A DNA stretch of 64,000 nucleotides from Henricia sp. BOLD:AAB3569 (GCA_037783545.1 JBBELK010000518.1:434001-498000); one strand, 5' to 3'; positions 42,490 through 56,200 are shown, counted from the first letter of the stretch. A program made the numbers and translations. Notes: a model not told the origin generated them from the letters alone.

Positions 42490-43325
42490 GAACTTCAAAT
42501 GTTATAATAATAATAATAGCAATCTTATATAGCGCCAAATGCCAGGGCCTCTAGGCGCTTTACAGTATAAACCAAAGTGATAACATACATATATACATGT
42601 ACATAGATAAAAAAGATTAAACGTTAAAACCAAAGAGCATCATCAAGAGCATCAAGTCTGGTAATACTGAACAAAAAGATGTGTCTTAAGCTGGGACTTG
42701 AAATTACTGATGGAATGAATTTGACGCATGCTGTTAGGAAGACCATTCCAGAGGTGTGCCGCTGAAAAAACAAATGATCTGTCGCCATAGAATTTTGTTG
42801 ATGAGCGAGCAGGTACCCTCAATTGACAGTCCGATGATGATCTTAGAGACCTAGATGGGGTATACAACTGGACAAGGTCAGAAAGATAACCCGGAGCTAT
42901 GTTATGAATGGCCTTAAAGGTTAGTAAAAGAGTCTTAAATGCTAATCTTTGCTTGACTGGAAGCCAATGGAGCTGAAAGAGAATTGGTGTCATGTGCTCA
43001 CGTCGAGAGACACGAAGTACAAGTCGTGCCGCAGCGTTCTGCACCCGCTGAAGTTTAGCAATGTCTTTGTCCTGTAATCCAAAAAGTAAGGAGTTGCAGC
43101 AATCTAACCTCGAGGTAACAAAAGCATGCACTAATCTAGAAGTCGATGTTTGATCAAGATATTGTCGAATCTGTCCAATCTGTCTTAATGCATGCCAAGC
43201 AGCCTTACACAAGTTGTTGATATGATTGGTCATTGTGAGAGATGAATCCATGGAAACTCCAAGGTTGCGAGCATGTACTGACGGTTGGATGACATCATTG
43301 CCAATAGTCAAACCTGGCAAGGAAT
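42490..43325 (-). mobile_element. 5'-truncated LINE (CR1/Jockey-like), RT C-terminus and 3' tail
   Basis: A minus-strand frame of 222 residues (43320-42652) covers the end of a non-LTR reverse transcriptase: a NLGVSMDSSLTM block, then SRLDCCNSLLFGL, then LHWLPVKQRLAFKTLLLTFK and AAHLWNGLPNSMRQI near the end. A short 3' UTR follows with TATAGCGCC..GGCGCTTTAC and a (TAA)n tail (about 42500-42520). This stretch is open, so the copy is fairly young. The endonuclease and fingers/palm are missing. Confidence 0.85.
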
Positions 43326-43399
43326 GACAGACCGCTTTACTAAAATGTGAACGAGAAAAAGAAAAAAACAGTTACTATGTTACCAACGCAACGTTGGTC

Positions 43400-44060
43400 G
43401 CTTGTATGGTTTACCCAACATAATTTTGTTTGCATATGTTGGCGAAGTACATGTATGACCCACCAAACGTCCAAATGAAATTCTCCAACTTTGTTTTGAA
43501 GCGCCCTCTCTTGTCTTCATAATCTCCAACAGATGGAGAACATTTTGTTTGTCTGAGCATATTGCTCAACCTTTTAATACTTTCAGCAACAGGTAAACAA
43601 ATACCCAATAAATAGCCGCTGTTTCCCCAATTTACAGAACTTTGCATGTAACCAACATTGGTTTTCTGGATGTTTTATCCAACAGAACATTTTCTGCATA
43701 TGTTGAGGAAATATGACACAAAAAACAGTCAGAATGAAATTATCCAACTTTATTTTACCCAGCATTTTTTTAAAGTATACTTTCAAGCGCCCTCTCTTGT
43801 CTTCACAATCTCCAACAGAGGGAGAAAATATAATGTTTGTGTTTAATGTGCTCAACCTTTTAATACTTCCAGCAAGCGGTAAAAAAATACCAAATTAATA
43901 GCCGCCGTTTCTCCAATTTACAAAACTGTGCATGTAACCAACGTTGGTGTTCGGGATGTTTTACCCAACAGAACATTTTCTGCATGTTGAAGAAATATGA
44001 CCCAACAAACGTCAAAATGAAATTCACCTTATTTATTTTACTCGGCATTTGTTACAGTGT
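43400..44060. repeat. Tandem repeat, about 2.5 units of about 255-275 bp
   Basis: Units share GTAACCAACGTTGG-type starts, TTTTACCCAACAGAACATTT, an AATGAAATTATCCAACTTT block and CAAGCGCCCTCTCTTGTCTT. The third unit is cut short. Confidence 0.75.
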
Positions 44061-45239
44061 AGAATGTACATTACAACAAATAATCATCAAATTAAAGGTA
44101 TTAGTAATACCTCCACCTGTGGAAGGTGGAGAAAATTAAAACAAAAACATCTTGTGAGTTTAATTAGAACGAAAAAGCATCTTCTCCTGGTATCCATCTG
44201 GAACCAAGCCCTTTAGGCTCTTCGGACATCGTCCGGCTCTCAACAACTCAAACTCAAAAACATAGGCTACAATTTAACAATTAAGAGTAAGATTACTACA
44301 TTGTTGTTTAGTACTATCGTGTGAAAGAAATACATAAAGATTGTCTGAACACAACACGGACAAGCAGAAATCGTAAGCATGAAAGATTTCCATGTGCTAC
44401 GACAATCAGAGAAATCTCTGAGATCGAGAACTCGCCCAGGAACACGACAATGCTTTTGGCGTCGGTCCATCAGCAAAAACTGCTGGCGCTCGGAGGCCAC
44501 GAAAAACCTCCTTTTATCTTTTCTTTGTTTTTAGGAGGAAACGTGGGTGCATCCTAGGACACCAAAAGGAGGCGCACCCCCCTTATCATCGCCACATTAC
44601 CTAGGTTTGTTCCCGGGGTTTGAAACAAATTGGAATTTGTTAAAGGGGGTAAGCTAAAGGGAAAAACATCCATGCATATCTATTCAAACATAAAGACAAC
44701 GAAAAACACGCAACATACTAGTCCCACCTGACCAAGCGCAGCCCATTGCAAGAGGCCTTTGGGCATTGTCCGGTTCGTTCCAACTCAAAATATTCAAATT
44801 TGTCATGTAACTGTACAACAGGTTACTCTCGACGAGTTATTGTCTAGTATATATATACATTGTATATACAAGTATATATAAATATACATGTATGTACCTA
44901 TTTGACCAGCCCTTTAAGCTTTTCAAGTTTCGAATGTGCATCTTGCATAACGATAGTACTACAACCATTATTCTAGAAACCAAGCGCTTTCAAAATTCAC
45001 CTGGTCTCGTTCACGTTACACCAATGTATATGATATGTATTTCAACCAAAACGTCGTACTGCTCTTAGCTTGATTCGACTTGAATTATCAAAACAAGAAG
45101 TATAGGCACAAATGCATTCACTAGTCGAAAATGAAATATCAATTTATGAGTGAATGAGCAAAAGTAGGAACGGGGCAAAACAACCGTTTAATAAAGCACA
45201 GCATTGCTTTAGAGGCCAGAGTGGATAATCACCGATGCA
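44061..45239. other. Noncoding stretch, no gene seen
   Basis: A GGTATTAGTAATACC palindrome-like word near 44097 and a TATATATACA run near 44850-44890. Nothing else recognised. Confidence 0.5.
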
Positions 45240-45710
45240 ACATACGTAAATTATTCCTGTAGTGTTGAAAACGGGAGGAATTTACATCGGTCGTGCATAC
45301 TTCGATCGAATTGCAATAAGTAACTCGATTTTTATAATAAAGTCCAAGCGTGCTTGAAGCGTCACTATACCATGGCTTGATGGAGAATTGCGCCAACTTA
45401 TAATGCGCCAACGAGATCGTGCACATAATGTAGCTAAAAAGTCGCGCTCATTGAAAAATTGGGATATGTACAAAAAGTTAAGAAATTATGTTACTAACAA
45501 AGTTAGAAAAAAGAAAAGCGAATATTTCACTTCGGCAATTGAGGAAAATAAGGATAACTCATCACTCTTGTGGAAGAAACTTAAAAAGTCCTTCCTAATA
45601 AACAAAAATGTGTCCCAAGTTCAATCATCTCCTCAAACGGAGAATATGTTGAAGACCCTACCGACATCGCAAATAATTTCAATGAATATATTTCAACAAT
45701 TGGTGTACGT

Positions 45711-46487
45711 ATGGCCACTGAGAATCACACAAGTTCAAATGAGGCCGATGATTCTCACGACCATTCTCTTGTTTCTTCACCAGATTACGAACATTGTTCT
45801 CTCCCTAGTATCTCAGAAGAGTTTGTACAAAAGCAAATTGCATCTTTGTCGGTTGGGAAAGCAACAGGCCCAGATGGTTTTAGCGTTAATATGATTAAAA
45901 TGGCTGCACCTTTTATTACTAAGTCTTCAACGAAAATATTTAACCTCTCGATAATAAATGAACAGTATCCCAAGGCATGGAAACATGCTTCAGTTACACC
46001 TATTCATAAAGGAGGCGATAAGTGCAACGCGTGTAATTACCGACCTATATCAATCTTGCCGATTATCTCTAAAATCCTAGAAAGATGGATACACTCAAAC
46101 ATGTACTCGTACCTTGATGAAAACAATTTCATTCCTGTTTGTCAATCTGGATTTCGGCCTTTGCACTCAACAGAAAGTACACTGAACGATTTAACAAACG
46201 AGTGTCTTCAAGCTATGGATCACGGGAGAATGACCGGAACAGTTTTCCTAGATTTCAGTAAGGCATTTGACTGCGTTGACCATAAAATTCTTTTAGAAAA
46301 ATTAGAAAAACTGAACATGTCGATTTCGGTAATAAACTGGTTTAAGTCCTGTCTCAGTGATCGCAGTCAAACCGTTAATATTAGTAAACATATATCAAAA
46401 TCCTTGCCTGTAAGTGTCGGTGTACCACAAAGATCAATTCTGGACCCATTATTGTTTATCATATATACATATGACCTGCCTCTTTAA
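45711..46487 (+). pseudogene. LINE reverse transcriptase core, unit 1
   Basis: 258-residue open stretch with RT fingers and palm motifs (GPDGF, SGFRPLHSTES, FLDFSKAFDCVDH, GVPQRSILDPLLF). It stops at TAA just before the YADD box, which is found in another frame 25 bp on. The real frame enters upstream through an IANNFNEYISTIG-like stretch. Copies at 49635-50411 and 53559-54335 are the same; the copy at 57483-58304 lacks this stop. Confidence 0.85.
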
Positions 46488-46873
46488 GTATCCAAAAAGT
46501 GTAATATATGTATGCCGATGACTCTACACTAACTTGCAGTTCCGAAAGCATTGTCGAAATTGAAACTAGCCTTAACAAGTCATTAGACATGATTCATCTG
46601 TGGTCCGTTAAAAATAAAATAAAAATTAATGCCAGTAAAACTAAATGTATGCTAATTGGCTCAAAGAAAAAGATAAGCGCGCATAAGCTCGGAGTACACA
46701 TCAATAATGATCAAGTGCATATATATATTAAACGTTGAATCGTTTGAATGCTTGGGTGTTATTATTGACGAAACCTTAAGTTGGAACCAACATGTCGAAT
46801 TTCTCGAAATTAGCTATGTTAAAAAGAATTCGGGAATTTGTAACTCAAAAGCACATGAACATACTTATGTTAA

Positions 46874-47829
46874 TGCTACGTTTACACCATGTCCCCGGCA
46901 GTCCCGGCGCCCCGGTTTGGCCAAAACGTAGCGTGCCGTGGAACTTTTGTCGTCTTTTTATTACTTTGGCTCGACTCGGCCCTAGTTGGGCCGGTGTGTT
47001 GCGTTCTACCACGGTGCGTTACGTCCCGGTACGTAAAGCGTGGCGCGCCGTGCCGGTTCCGGGCCGCGAGGCGGACGGCGCGCTACGTTTCAAGCGCCGT
47101 TCCACTACGGATGGGTCCACGTCCCAGGCCGGCCTGCTAAGTTCTGATGCGGTGCATCACGTCCGTCCCGTTCGTGTCACGTTTGTTGTCCCGGCCCAAT
47201 ACGTTCCCGACGGTGTGCGAGGGTCTGCTGCGGCGCCCTGCGACTGAACGTGGCAGCTGTCACGTTTCACGCCCTGGTGGTCACCCGGTGGTCTCCCGGT
47301 GAGCCCCGGTGGGTATAAATAGTGCGCTCCACACCTTCATTTTCACTTCGTCCTGGAGCGCGACGCAGTGAGGCGTAACTGGCCGTGAGCAACAACCGTC
47401 ACACACCTTGGCGCACCGCAGTTTACCAGGCCGCATTCACACCATGCTGTGGCCGCTACCGTGTCGGGCCCTGGCAGACCGTGGGGTGCCGGGCTTCCAA
47501 ACGTGGCGGAGCGCGAGGCACCGGCCGCGATCAGAGGTCCCCGGCATCACAAGGTGACACACCCTGGTGAGTCAAGGCACACTGCGGTCCGTCACGCCCT
47601 GTGACGGAAGCCCCGTCCCACTGCGGCCCAGGACGATTCTCATTAGTGCCGGGACTGCCGGGGCAGATTTTTTGACAGAGCTGCTCACCGGCCGGTGGCA
47701 AGGGTGAGCTACGGTCATTCACGTTTCGCCACCCCGGTCCCCTACGCTCCCCGACGTCCATCCCGGTGCCTCCACGGTGCTCCTCTACCGGGGCGCCGGG
47801 ACTGCCGGGGACATGGTGTAAACGTAGCA
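46874..47829. mobile_element. Harbinger-type MITE, 956 bp, TIR TGCTACGTTTACACC, TAA duplication (unit 1, first)
   Basis: The ends TGCTACGTTTACACCATGTC and complement pair for about 40 bp. TAA flanks both sides (46871-46873, 47830-47832) and the LINE resumes in register. The interior is GC-rich, with CCGGGACTGCCGGGG-type words and a TATAAATAG in the middle. Units 2 and 3 repeat it at 50798-51753 and 54722-55677. Confidence 0.9.
47314..47322 (+). promoter_or_regulatory. TATA-box-like site with initiator-like TTCATTTTCAC downstream, in the MITE
   Basis: TATAAATAG, then TTCATTTTCAC starting about 24 bp after its 5' end. Present in every copy of the family seen (inverted at 48404-48412 and 59287-59295; direct at 61295-61303) and in units 2 and 3. 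It may be the promoter of a lost transposase gene. Confidence 0.4.
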
Positions 47830-47884
47830 TAAGTTTAGTCATGCCTAGTCTAGATTATTGTTGCACAGTATAGAGTGACCGTTA

Positions 47885-48852
47885 TGCTACGTTTACACCA
47901 TGTCCCGGCAGTCCCAGCGCCCCGGTAGAGGAGCACCGGGTAGGCACCGGGATGGACGTCGGGGAGCGTAGGGGACCGGGGTGGCGAAACGTGAATGACC
48001 GTAGCTCACCCTTGCCACCGGCCGGTGACCGGCCAGTGAGCATCTCTGTCAAAAAATTTGCCTCGGCAGTCCCGGCACTAATGAGAATCGTCCTGGGCCG
48101 CAGTGGAACAGGGGCTTCCGTCACATGGCGTGACGGACCGCAGTGTGCCTTGACTCACCGGGGTGTGGCACCGTGGGGTGCCGGGGGACCTCTGATCGCG
48201 GCCGGTGCCTCGCGATCCGCCACGTTTGGAAGCCCGGCAGCCCACGGTCTGCCAGGGCCCGTCACGGTAGTGGCCACAGCATTGTGTGAATGCGGCCTGG
48301 TGAACTGCGGTGTGCCAAGGTGTGTGACGGTTGTTGCTTACGGCCAGTTACGCCTCACTGCGTCGCGCTCCAGGACGAAGTGAAAATGAAGTTATGGAGC
48401 GCACTATTTATACCCACCGGGTGACCACCGAGGCGTGAAACGTGACAGCTGCCACGTTCAGTCGCAGGGCGCCGCAGCAGACCCTCGCACACCGTCGGGA
48501 ACGTATTGGGCCGGGACAACAAACGTGACACGAACGGGACGGACGTGAGGCACCGCATCATAACTTAGCAGGCCGGCCTGGGACGTGGACCCATCCGTAG
48601 TGGAACGGCGCTTGAAACGTAGCGCGCCGTCTCGGTTCCGGGGCGCGCCGTCCGCCTCGCGGCCCGGAACCGGCACGGCGCGCCACGCTTTCCGTACCGG
48701 GACGTAACGCACCGTGGTAGAACGCAACACACCGGCCCAACTAGGGCCGAGTCGAGCCAAAGTAATAAAAAGACAATAAAAGTTCCACAGCACGCCACGT
48801 TTTGACCAAACCGGGGCGCCGGGACTGCCGGGGACATGGTGTAAACGTAGCA
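47885..48852. mobile_element. Harbinger-type MITE, 968 bp, same family inverted, TTA duplication (unit 1, second)
   Basis: The same TIR pair with TTA on both sides (47882-47884, 48853-48855). Lies 55 bp from the first MITE in opposite orientation, so the two form a near-2-kb inverted pair. Units 2 and 3: 51809-52776 and 55733-56700. Confidence 0.9.
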
Positions 48853-49082
48853 TTACGCATCTCATAACACTGTCGTGAATAAATGCCTGAAACGTGCAGC
48901 CAGAATAATACCGAAATGCGATTTCCTAACGCCATCAGCTGACATGTTTAAAAAGCTCGACTGGCTTGCCTATCCAGAGAGAGTTAAATACAAGAAAGCT
49001 ATATTTGTCTTTAAAAGCATCAATTCCTTAGCCCTGCAGTATATATGGCAAGTCTAGCGGGAGTGCTAGTTCGTAGGCATAA

Positions 49083-49285
49083 TGCTACGTTTACACCATG
49101 TCTCCGGCAGCCCCGGTTTGGCCAAAACGTGGCGTGCCGTGGAACTTTGATTGTCTTTTTATTACTTTGGCTCGACTCGGCCCTAGTTGGGCCGGTGTGT
49201 TGCGTTCTACCACGGTGCGTTACGTCCCGGTACGGAAAGCGGACGGCGCGCCCCGGAACCGGGACGGCGCGCTACGTTTCAAGCG
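49083..49285. mobile_element. Third MITE copy, cut at the tandem junction
   Basis: Starts after TAA (49080-49082) with TGCTACGTTTACACC and stops at the AAGCG junction to the LINE. Units 2 and 3: 53007-53209 and 56931-57133. Confidence 0.85.
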
Positions 49286-52200
49286 TCACTATACCATGGC
49301 TTGATGGAGAATTGCGCCAACTTATAATGCGCCAACGAGATCGTGCACATAATGTAGCTAAAAAGTCGCGCTCATTGAAAAATTGGGATATGTACAAAAA
49401 GTTAAGAAATTATGTTACTAACAAAGTTAGAAAAAAGAAAAGCGAATATTTCACTTCGGCAATTGAGGAAAATAAGGATAACTCATCACTCTTGTGGAAG
49501 AAACTTAAAAAGTCCTTCCTAATAAACAAAAATGTGTCCCAAGTTCAATCATCTCCTCAAACGGAGAATATGTTGAAGACCCTACCGACATCGCAAATAA
49601 TTTCAATGAATATATTTCAACAATTGGTGTACGTATGGCCACTGAGAATCACACAAGTTCAAATGAGGCCGATGATTCTCACGACCATTCTCTTGTTTCT
49701 TCACCAGATTACGAACATTGTTCTCTCCCTAGTATCTCAGAAGAGTTTGTACAAAAGCAAATTGCATCTTTGTCGGTTGGGAAAGCAACAGGCCCAGATG
49801 GTTTTAGCGTTAATATGATTAAAATGGCTGCACCTTTTATTACTAAGTCTTCAACGAAAATATTTAACCTCTCGATAATAAATGAACAGTATCCCAAGGC
49901 ATGGAAACATGCTTCAGTTACACCTATTCATAAAGGAGGCGATAAGTGCAACGCGTGTAATTACCGACCTATATCAATCTTGCCGATTATCTCTAAAATC
50001 CTAGAAAGATGGATACACTCAAACATGTACTCGTACCTTGATGAAAACAATTTCATTCCTGTTTGTCAATCTGGATTTCGGCCTTTGCACTCAACAGAAA
50101 GTACACTGAACGATTTAACAAACGAGTGTCTTCAAGCTATGGATCACGGGAGAATGACCGGAACAGTTTTCCTAGATTTCAGTAAGGCATTTGACTGCGT
50201 TGACCATAAAATTCTTTTAGAAAAATTAGAAAAACTGAACATGTCGATTTCGGTAATAAACTGGTTTAAGTCCTGTCTCAGTGATCGCAGTCAAACCGTT
50301 AATATTAGTAAACATATATCAAAATCCTTGCCTGTAAGTGTCGGTGTACCACAAAGATCAATTCTGGACCCATTATTGTTTATCATATATACATATGACC
50401 TGCCTCTTTAAGTATCCAAAAAGTGTAATATATGTATGCCGATGACTCTACACTAACTTGCAGTTCCGAAAGCATTGTCGAAATTGAAACTAGCCTTAAC
50501 AAGTCATTAGACATGATTCATCTGTAGTCCGTTAAAAATAAAATAAAAATTAATGCCAGTAAAACTAAATGTATGCTAATTGGCTCAAAGAAAAAGATAA
50601 GCGCGCATAAGCTCGGAGTACACATCAATAATGATCAAGTGCATATATATATTAAACGTTGAATCGTTTAAATGCTTGGGTGTTATTATTGACGAAACCT
50701 TAAGTTGGAACCAACATGTCGAATTTCTCGAAATTAGCTATGTTAAAAAGAATTCGGGAATTTGTAACTCAAAAGCACATGAACATACTTATGTTAATGC
50801 TACGTTTACACCATGTCCCCGGCAGTCCCGGCGCCCCGGTTTGGCCAAAACGTAGCGTGCCGTGGAACTTTTGTCGTCTTTTTATTACTTTGGCTCGACT
50901 CGGCCCTAGTTGGGCCGGTGTGTTGCGTTCTACCACGGTGCGTTACGTCCCGGTACGTAAAGCGTGGCGCGCCGTGCCGGTTCCGGGCCGCGAGGCGGAC
51001 GGCGCGCTACGTTTCAAGCGCCGTTCCACTACGGATGGGTCCACGTCCCAGGCCGGCCTGCTAAGTTCTGATGCGGTGCCTCACGTCCGTCCCGTTCGTG
51101 TCACGTTTGTTGTCCCGGCCCAATACGTTCCCGACGGTGTGCGAGGGTCTGCTGCGGCGCCCTGCGACTGAACGTGGCAGCTGTCACGTTTCACGCCCTG
51201 GTGGTCACCCGGTGGTCTCCCGGTGAGCCCCGGTGGGTATAAATAGTGCGCTCCACACCTTCATTTTCACTTCGTCCTGGAGCGCGACGCAGTGAGGCGT
51301 AACTGGCCGTGAGCAACAACCGTCACACACCTTGGCGCACCGCAGTTTACCAGGCCGCATTCACACCATGCTGTGGCCGCTACCGTGTCGGGCCCTGGCA
51401 GACCGTGGGGTGCCGGGCTTCCAAACGTGGCGGAGCGCGAGGCACCGGCCGCGATCAGAGGTCCCCGGCATCACAAGGTGACACACCCTGGTGAGTCAAG
51501 GCACACTGCGGTCCGTCACGCCCTGTGACGGAAGCCCCGTCCCACTGCGGCCCAGGACGATTCTCATTAGTGCCGGGACTGCCGGGGCAGATTTTTTGAC
51601 AGAGCTGCTCACCGGCCGGTGGCAAGGGTGAGCTACGGTCATTCACGTTTCGCCACCCCGGTCCCCTACGCTCCCCGACGTCCATCCCGGTGCCTCCACG
51701 GTGCTCCTCTACCGGGGCGCCGGGACTGCCGGGGACATGGTGTAAACGTAGCATAAGTTTAGTCATGCCTAGTCTAGATTATTGTTGCACAGTATAGAGT
51801 GACCGTTATGCTACGTTTACACCATGTCCCGGCAGTCCCAGCGCCCCGGTAGAGGAGCACCGGGTAGGCACCGGGATGGACGTCGGGGAGCGTAGGGGAC
51901 CGGGGTGGCGAAACGTGAATGACCGTAGCTCACCCTTGCCACCGGCCGGTGACCGGCCAGTGAGCATCTCTGTCAAAAAATTTGCCTCGGCAGTCCCGGC
52001 ACTAATAAGAATCGTCCTGGGCCGCAGTGGAACAGGGGCTTCCGTCACATGGCGTGACGGACCGCAGTGTGCCTTGACTCACCGGGGTGTGGCACCGTGG
52101 GGTGCCGGGGGACCTCTGATCGCGGCCGGTGCCTCGCGATCCGCCACGTTTGGAAGCCCGGCAGCCCACGGTCTGCCAGGGCCCGTCACGGTAGTGGCCA

Positions 52201-53204
52201 CAGCATTGTGTGAATGCGGCCTGGTGAACTGCGGTGTGCCAAGGTGTGTGACGGTTGTTGCTTACGGCCAGTTACGCCTCACTGCGTCGCGCTCCAGGAC
52301 GAAGTGAAAATGAAGTTATGGAGCGCACTATTTATACCCACCGGGTGACCACCGAGGCGTGAAACGTGACAGCTGCCACGTTCAGTCGCAGGGCGCCGCA
52401 GCAGACCCTCGCACACCGTCGGGAACGTATTGGGCCGGGACAACAAACGTGACACGAACGGGACGGACGTGAGGCACCGCATCATAACTTAGCAGGCCGG
52501 CCTGGGACGTGGACCCATCCGTAGTGGAACGGCGCTTGAAACGTAGCGCGCCGTCTCGGTTCCGGGGCGCGCCGTCCGCCTCGCGGCCCGGAACCGGCAC
52601 GGCGCGCCACGCTTTCCGTACCGGGACGTAACGCACCGTGGTAGAACGCAACACACCGGCCCAACTAGGGCCGAGTCGAGCCAAAGTAATAAAAAGACAA
52701 TAAAAGTTCCACAGCACGCCACGTTTTGACCAAACCGGGGCGCCGGGACTGCCGGGGACATGGTGTAAACGTAGCATTACGCATCTCATAACACTGTCGT
52801 GAATAAATGCCTGAAACGTGCAGCCAGAATAATACCGAAATGCGATTTCCTAACGCCATCAGCTGACATGTTTAAAAAGCTCGACTGGCTTGCCTATCCA
52901 GAGAGAGTTAAATACAAGAAAGCTATATTTGTCTTTAAAAGCATCAATTCCTTAGCCCCGCAGTATATATGGCAAGTCTAGCGGGAGTGCTAGTTCGTAG
53001 GCATAATGCTACGTTTACACCATGTCTCCGGCAGCCCCGGTTTGGCCAAAACGTGGCGTGCCGTGGAACTTTGATTGTCTTTTTATTACTTTGGCTCGAC
53101 TCGGCCCTAGTTGGGCCGGTGTGTTGCGTTCTACCACGGTGCGTTACGTCCCGGTACGGAAAGCGGACGGCGCGCCCCGGAACCGGGACGGCGCGCTACG
53201 TTTC
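49281..53204 (+). repeat. Array unit 2
   Basis: Content as unit 1 at +3,924: LINE pieces 49281-50794, 51757-51805 and 52780-53003, with the RT stretch 49635-50411 and three MITEs between. Private change: ACTAATAAGAATCG near 52010. Confidence 0.95.
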
Positions 53205-56200
53205 AAGCGTCACTATACCATGGCTTGATGGAGAATTGCGCCAACTTATAATGCGCCAACGAGATCGTGCACATAATGTAGCTAAAAAGTCGCGCTCATT
53301 GAAAAATTGGGATATGTACAAAAAGTTAATAAATTATGTTACTAACAAAGTTAGAAAAAAGAAAAGCGAATATTTCACTTCGGCAATTGAGGAAAATAAG
53401 GATAACTCATCACTCTTGTGGAAGAAACTTAAAAAGTCCTTCCTAATAAACAAAAATGTGTCCCAAGTTCAATCATCTCCTCAAACGGAGAATATGTTGA
53501 AGACCCTACCGACATCGCAAATAATTTCAATGAATATATTTCAACAATTGGTGTACGTATGGCCACTGAGAATCACACAAGTTCAAATGAGGCCGATGAT
53601 TCTCACGACCATTCTCTTGTTTCTTCACCAGATTACGAACATTGTTCTCTCCCTAGTATCTCAGAAGAGTTTGTACAAAAGCAAATTGCATCTTTGTCGG
53701 TTGGGAAAGCAACAGGCCCAGATGGTTTTAGCGTTAATATGATTAAAATGGCTGCACCTTTTATTACTAAGTCTTCAACGAAAATATTTAACCTCTCGAT
53801 AATAAATGAACAGTATCCCAAGGCATGGAAACATGCTTCAGTTACACCTATTCATAAAGGAGGCGATAAGTGCAACGCGTGTAATTACCGACCTATATCA
53901 ATCTTGCCGATTATCTCTAAAATCCTAGAAAGATGGATACACTCAAACATGTACTCGTACCTTGATGAAAACAATTTCATTCCTGTTTGTCAATCTGGAT
54001 TTCGGCCTTTGCACTCAACAGAAAGTACACTGAACGATTTAACAAACGAGTGTCTTCAAGCTATGGATCACGGGAGAATGACCGGAACAGTTTTCCTAGA
54101 TTTCAGTAAGGCATTTGACTGCGTTGACCATAAAATTCTTTTAGAAAAATTAGAAAAACTGAACATGTCGATTTCGGTAATAAACTGGTTTAAGTCCTGT
54201 CTCAGTGATCGCAGTCAAACCGTTAATATTAGTAAACATATATCAAAATCCTTGCCTGTAAGTGTCGGTGTACCACAAAGATCAATTCTGGACCCATTAT
54301 TGTTTATCATATATACATATGACCTGCCTCTTTAAGTATCCAAAAAGTGTAATATATGTATGCCGATGACTCTACACTAACTTGCAGTTCCGAAAGCATT
54401 GTCGAAATTGAAACTAGCCTTAACAAGTCATTAGACATGATTCATCTGTAGTCCGTTAAAAATAAAATAAAAATTAATGCCAGTAAAACTAAATGTATGC
54501 TAATTGGCTCAAAGAAAAAGATAAGCGCGCATAAGCTCGGAGTACACATCAATAATGATCAAGTGCATATATATATTAAACGTTGAATCGTTTAAATGCT
54601 TGGGTGTTATTATTGACGAAACCTTAAGTTGGAACCAACATGTCGAATTTCTCGAAATTAGCTATGTTAAAAAGAATTCGGGAATTTGTAACTCAAAAGC
54701 ACATGAACATACTTATGTTAATGCTACGTTTACACCATGTCCCCGGCAGTCCCGGCGCCCCGGTTTGGCCAAAACGTAGCGTGCCGTGGAACTTTTGTCG
54801 TCTTTTTATTACTTTGGCTCGACTCGGCCCTAGTTGGGCCGGTGTGTTGCGTTCTACCACGGTGCGTTACGTCCCGGTACGTAAAGCGTGGCGCGCCGTG
54901 CCGGTTCCGGGCCGCGAGGCGGACGGCGCGCTACGTTTCAAGCGCCGTTCCACTACGGATGGGTCCACGTCCCAGGCCGGCCTGCTAAGTTCTGATGCGG
55001 TGCCTCACGTCCGTCCCGTTCGTGTCACGTTTGTTGTCCCGGCCCAATACGTTCCCGACGGTGTGCGAGGGTCTGCTGCGGCGCCCTGCGACTGAACGTG
55101 GCAGCTGTCACGTTTCACGCCCTGGTGGTCACCCGGTGGTCTCCCGGTGAGCCCCGGTGGGTATAAATAGTGCGCTCCACACCTTCATTTTCACTTCGTC
55201 CTGGAGCGCGACGCAGTGAGGCGTAACTGGCCGTGAGCAACAACCGTCACACACCTTGGCGCACCGCAGTTTACCAGGCCGCATTCACACCATGCTGTGG
55301 CCGCTACCGTGTCGGGCCCTGGCAGACCGTGGGGTGCCGGGCTTCCAAACGTGGCGGAGCGCGAGGCACCGGCCGCGATCAGAGGTCCCCGGCATCACAA
55401 GGTGACACACCCTGGTGAGTCAAGGCACACTGCGGTCCGTCACGCCCTGTGACGGAAGCCCCGTCCCACTGCGGCCCAGGACGATTCTCATTAGTGCCGG
55501 GACTGCCGGGGCAGATTTTTTGACAGAGCTGCTCACCGGCCGGTGGCAAGGGTGAGCTACGGTCATTCACGTTTCGCCACCCCGGTCCCCTACGCTCCCC
55601 GACGTCCATCCCGGTGCCTCCACGGTGCTCCTCTACCGGGGCGCCGGGACTGCCGGGGACATGGTGTAAACGTAGCATAAGTTTAGTCATGCCTAGTCTA
55701 GATTATTGTTGCACAGTATAGAGTGACCGTTATGCTACGTTTACACCATGTCCCGGCAGTCCCAGCGCCCCGGTAGAGGAGCACCGGGTAGGCACCGGGA
55801 TGGACGTCGGGGAGCGTAGGGGACCGGGGTGGCGAAACGTGAATGACCGTAGCTCACCCTTGCCACCGGCCGGTGACCGGCCAGTGAGCATCTCTGTCAA
55901 AAAATTTGCCTCGGCAGTCCCGGCACTAATGAGAATCGTCCTGGGCCGCAGTGGAACAGGGGCTTCCGTCACATGGCGTGACGGACCGCAGTGTGCCTTG
56001 ACTCACCGGGGTGTGGCACCGTGGGGTGCCGGGGGACCTCTGATCGCGGCCGGTGCCTCGCGATCCGCCACGTTTGGAAGCCCGGCAGCCCACGGTCTGC
56101 CAGGGCCCGTCACGGTAGTGGCCACAGCATTGTGTGAATGCGGCCTGGTGAACTGCGGTGTGCCAAGGTGTGTGACGGTTGTTGCTTACGGCCAGTTACG

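Larger units (their letters stand above)
45240..49079 (+). mobile_element. LINE (CR1/Jockey-like group), reverse transcriptase part, hit by three MITEs; array unit 1
   Basis: The plus-strand piece 45375-46870 holds an IPWLDGELRQLIM block upstream of the RT, SLSVGKATGPDGF, NYRPISILPIISKILERW, FLDFSKAFDCVDHKILLEKL and VSVGVPQRSILDPLLF. A YADD active-site box sits at about 46510 in a shifted frame. After MITE 1 comes VMPSLDYCCTV with a TAG at the usual Trp (47833-47881). After MITE 2 comes the C-terminus (KCLKRAARIIPKCDF, 48856-49079). A frameshift near 45640, a TAA at 46485 before YADD and the lack of an endonuclease show it cannot move alone. Confidence 0.85.

Noticed and set aside
46792-48865. 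ORFs of 80-151 codons in the TGCTACG MITEs, repeated in each array unit
   Set aside because: Several cross the LINE/MITE border and others occur on both strands of the same GC-rich sequence; none matches a known family.
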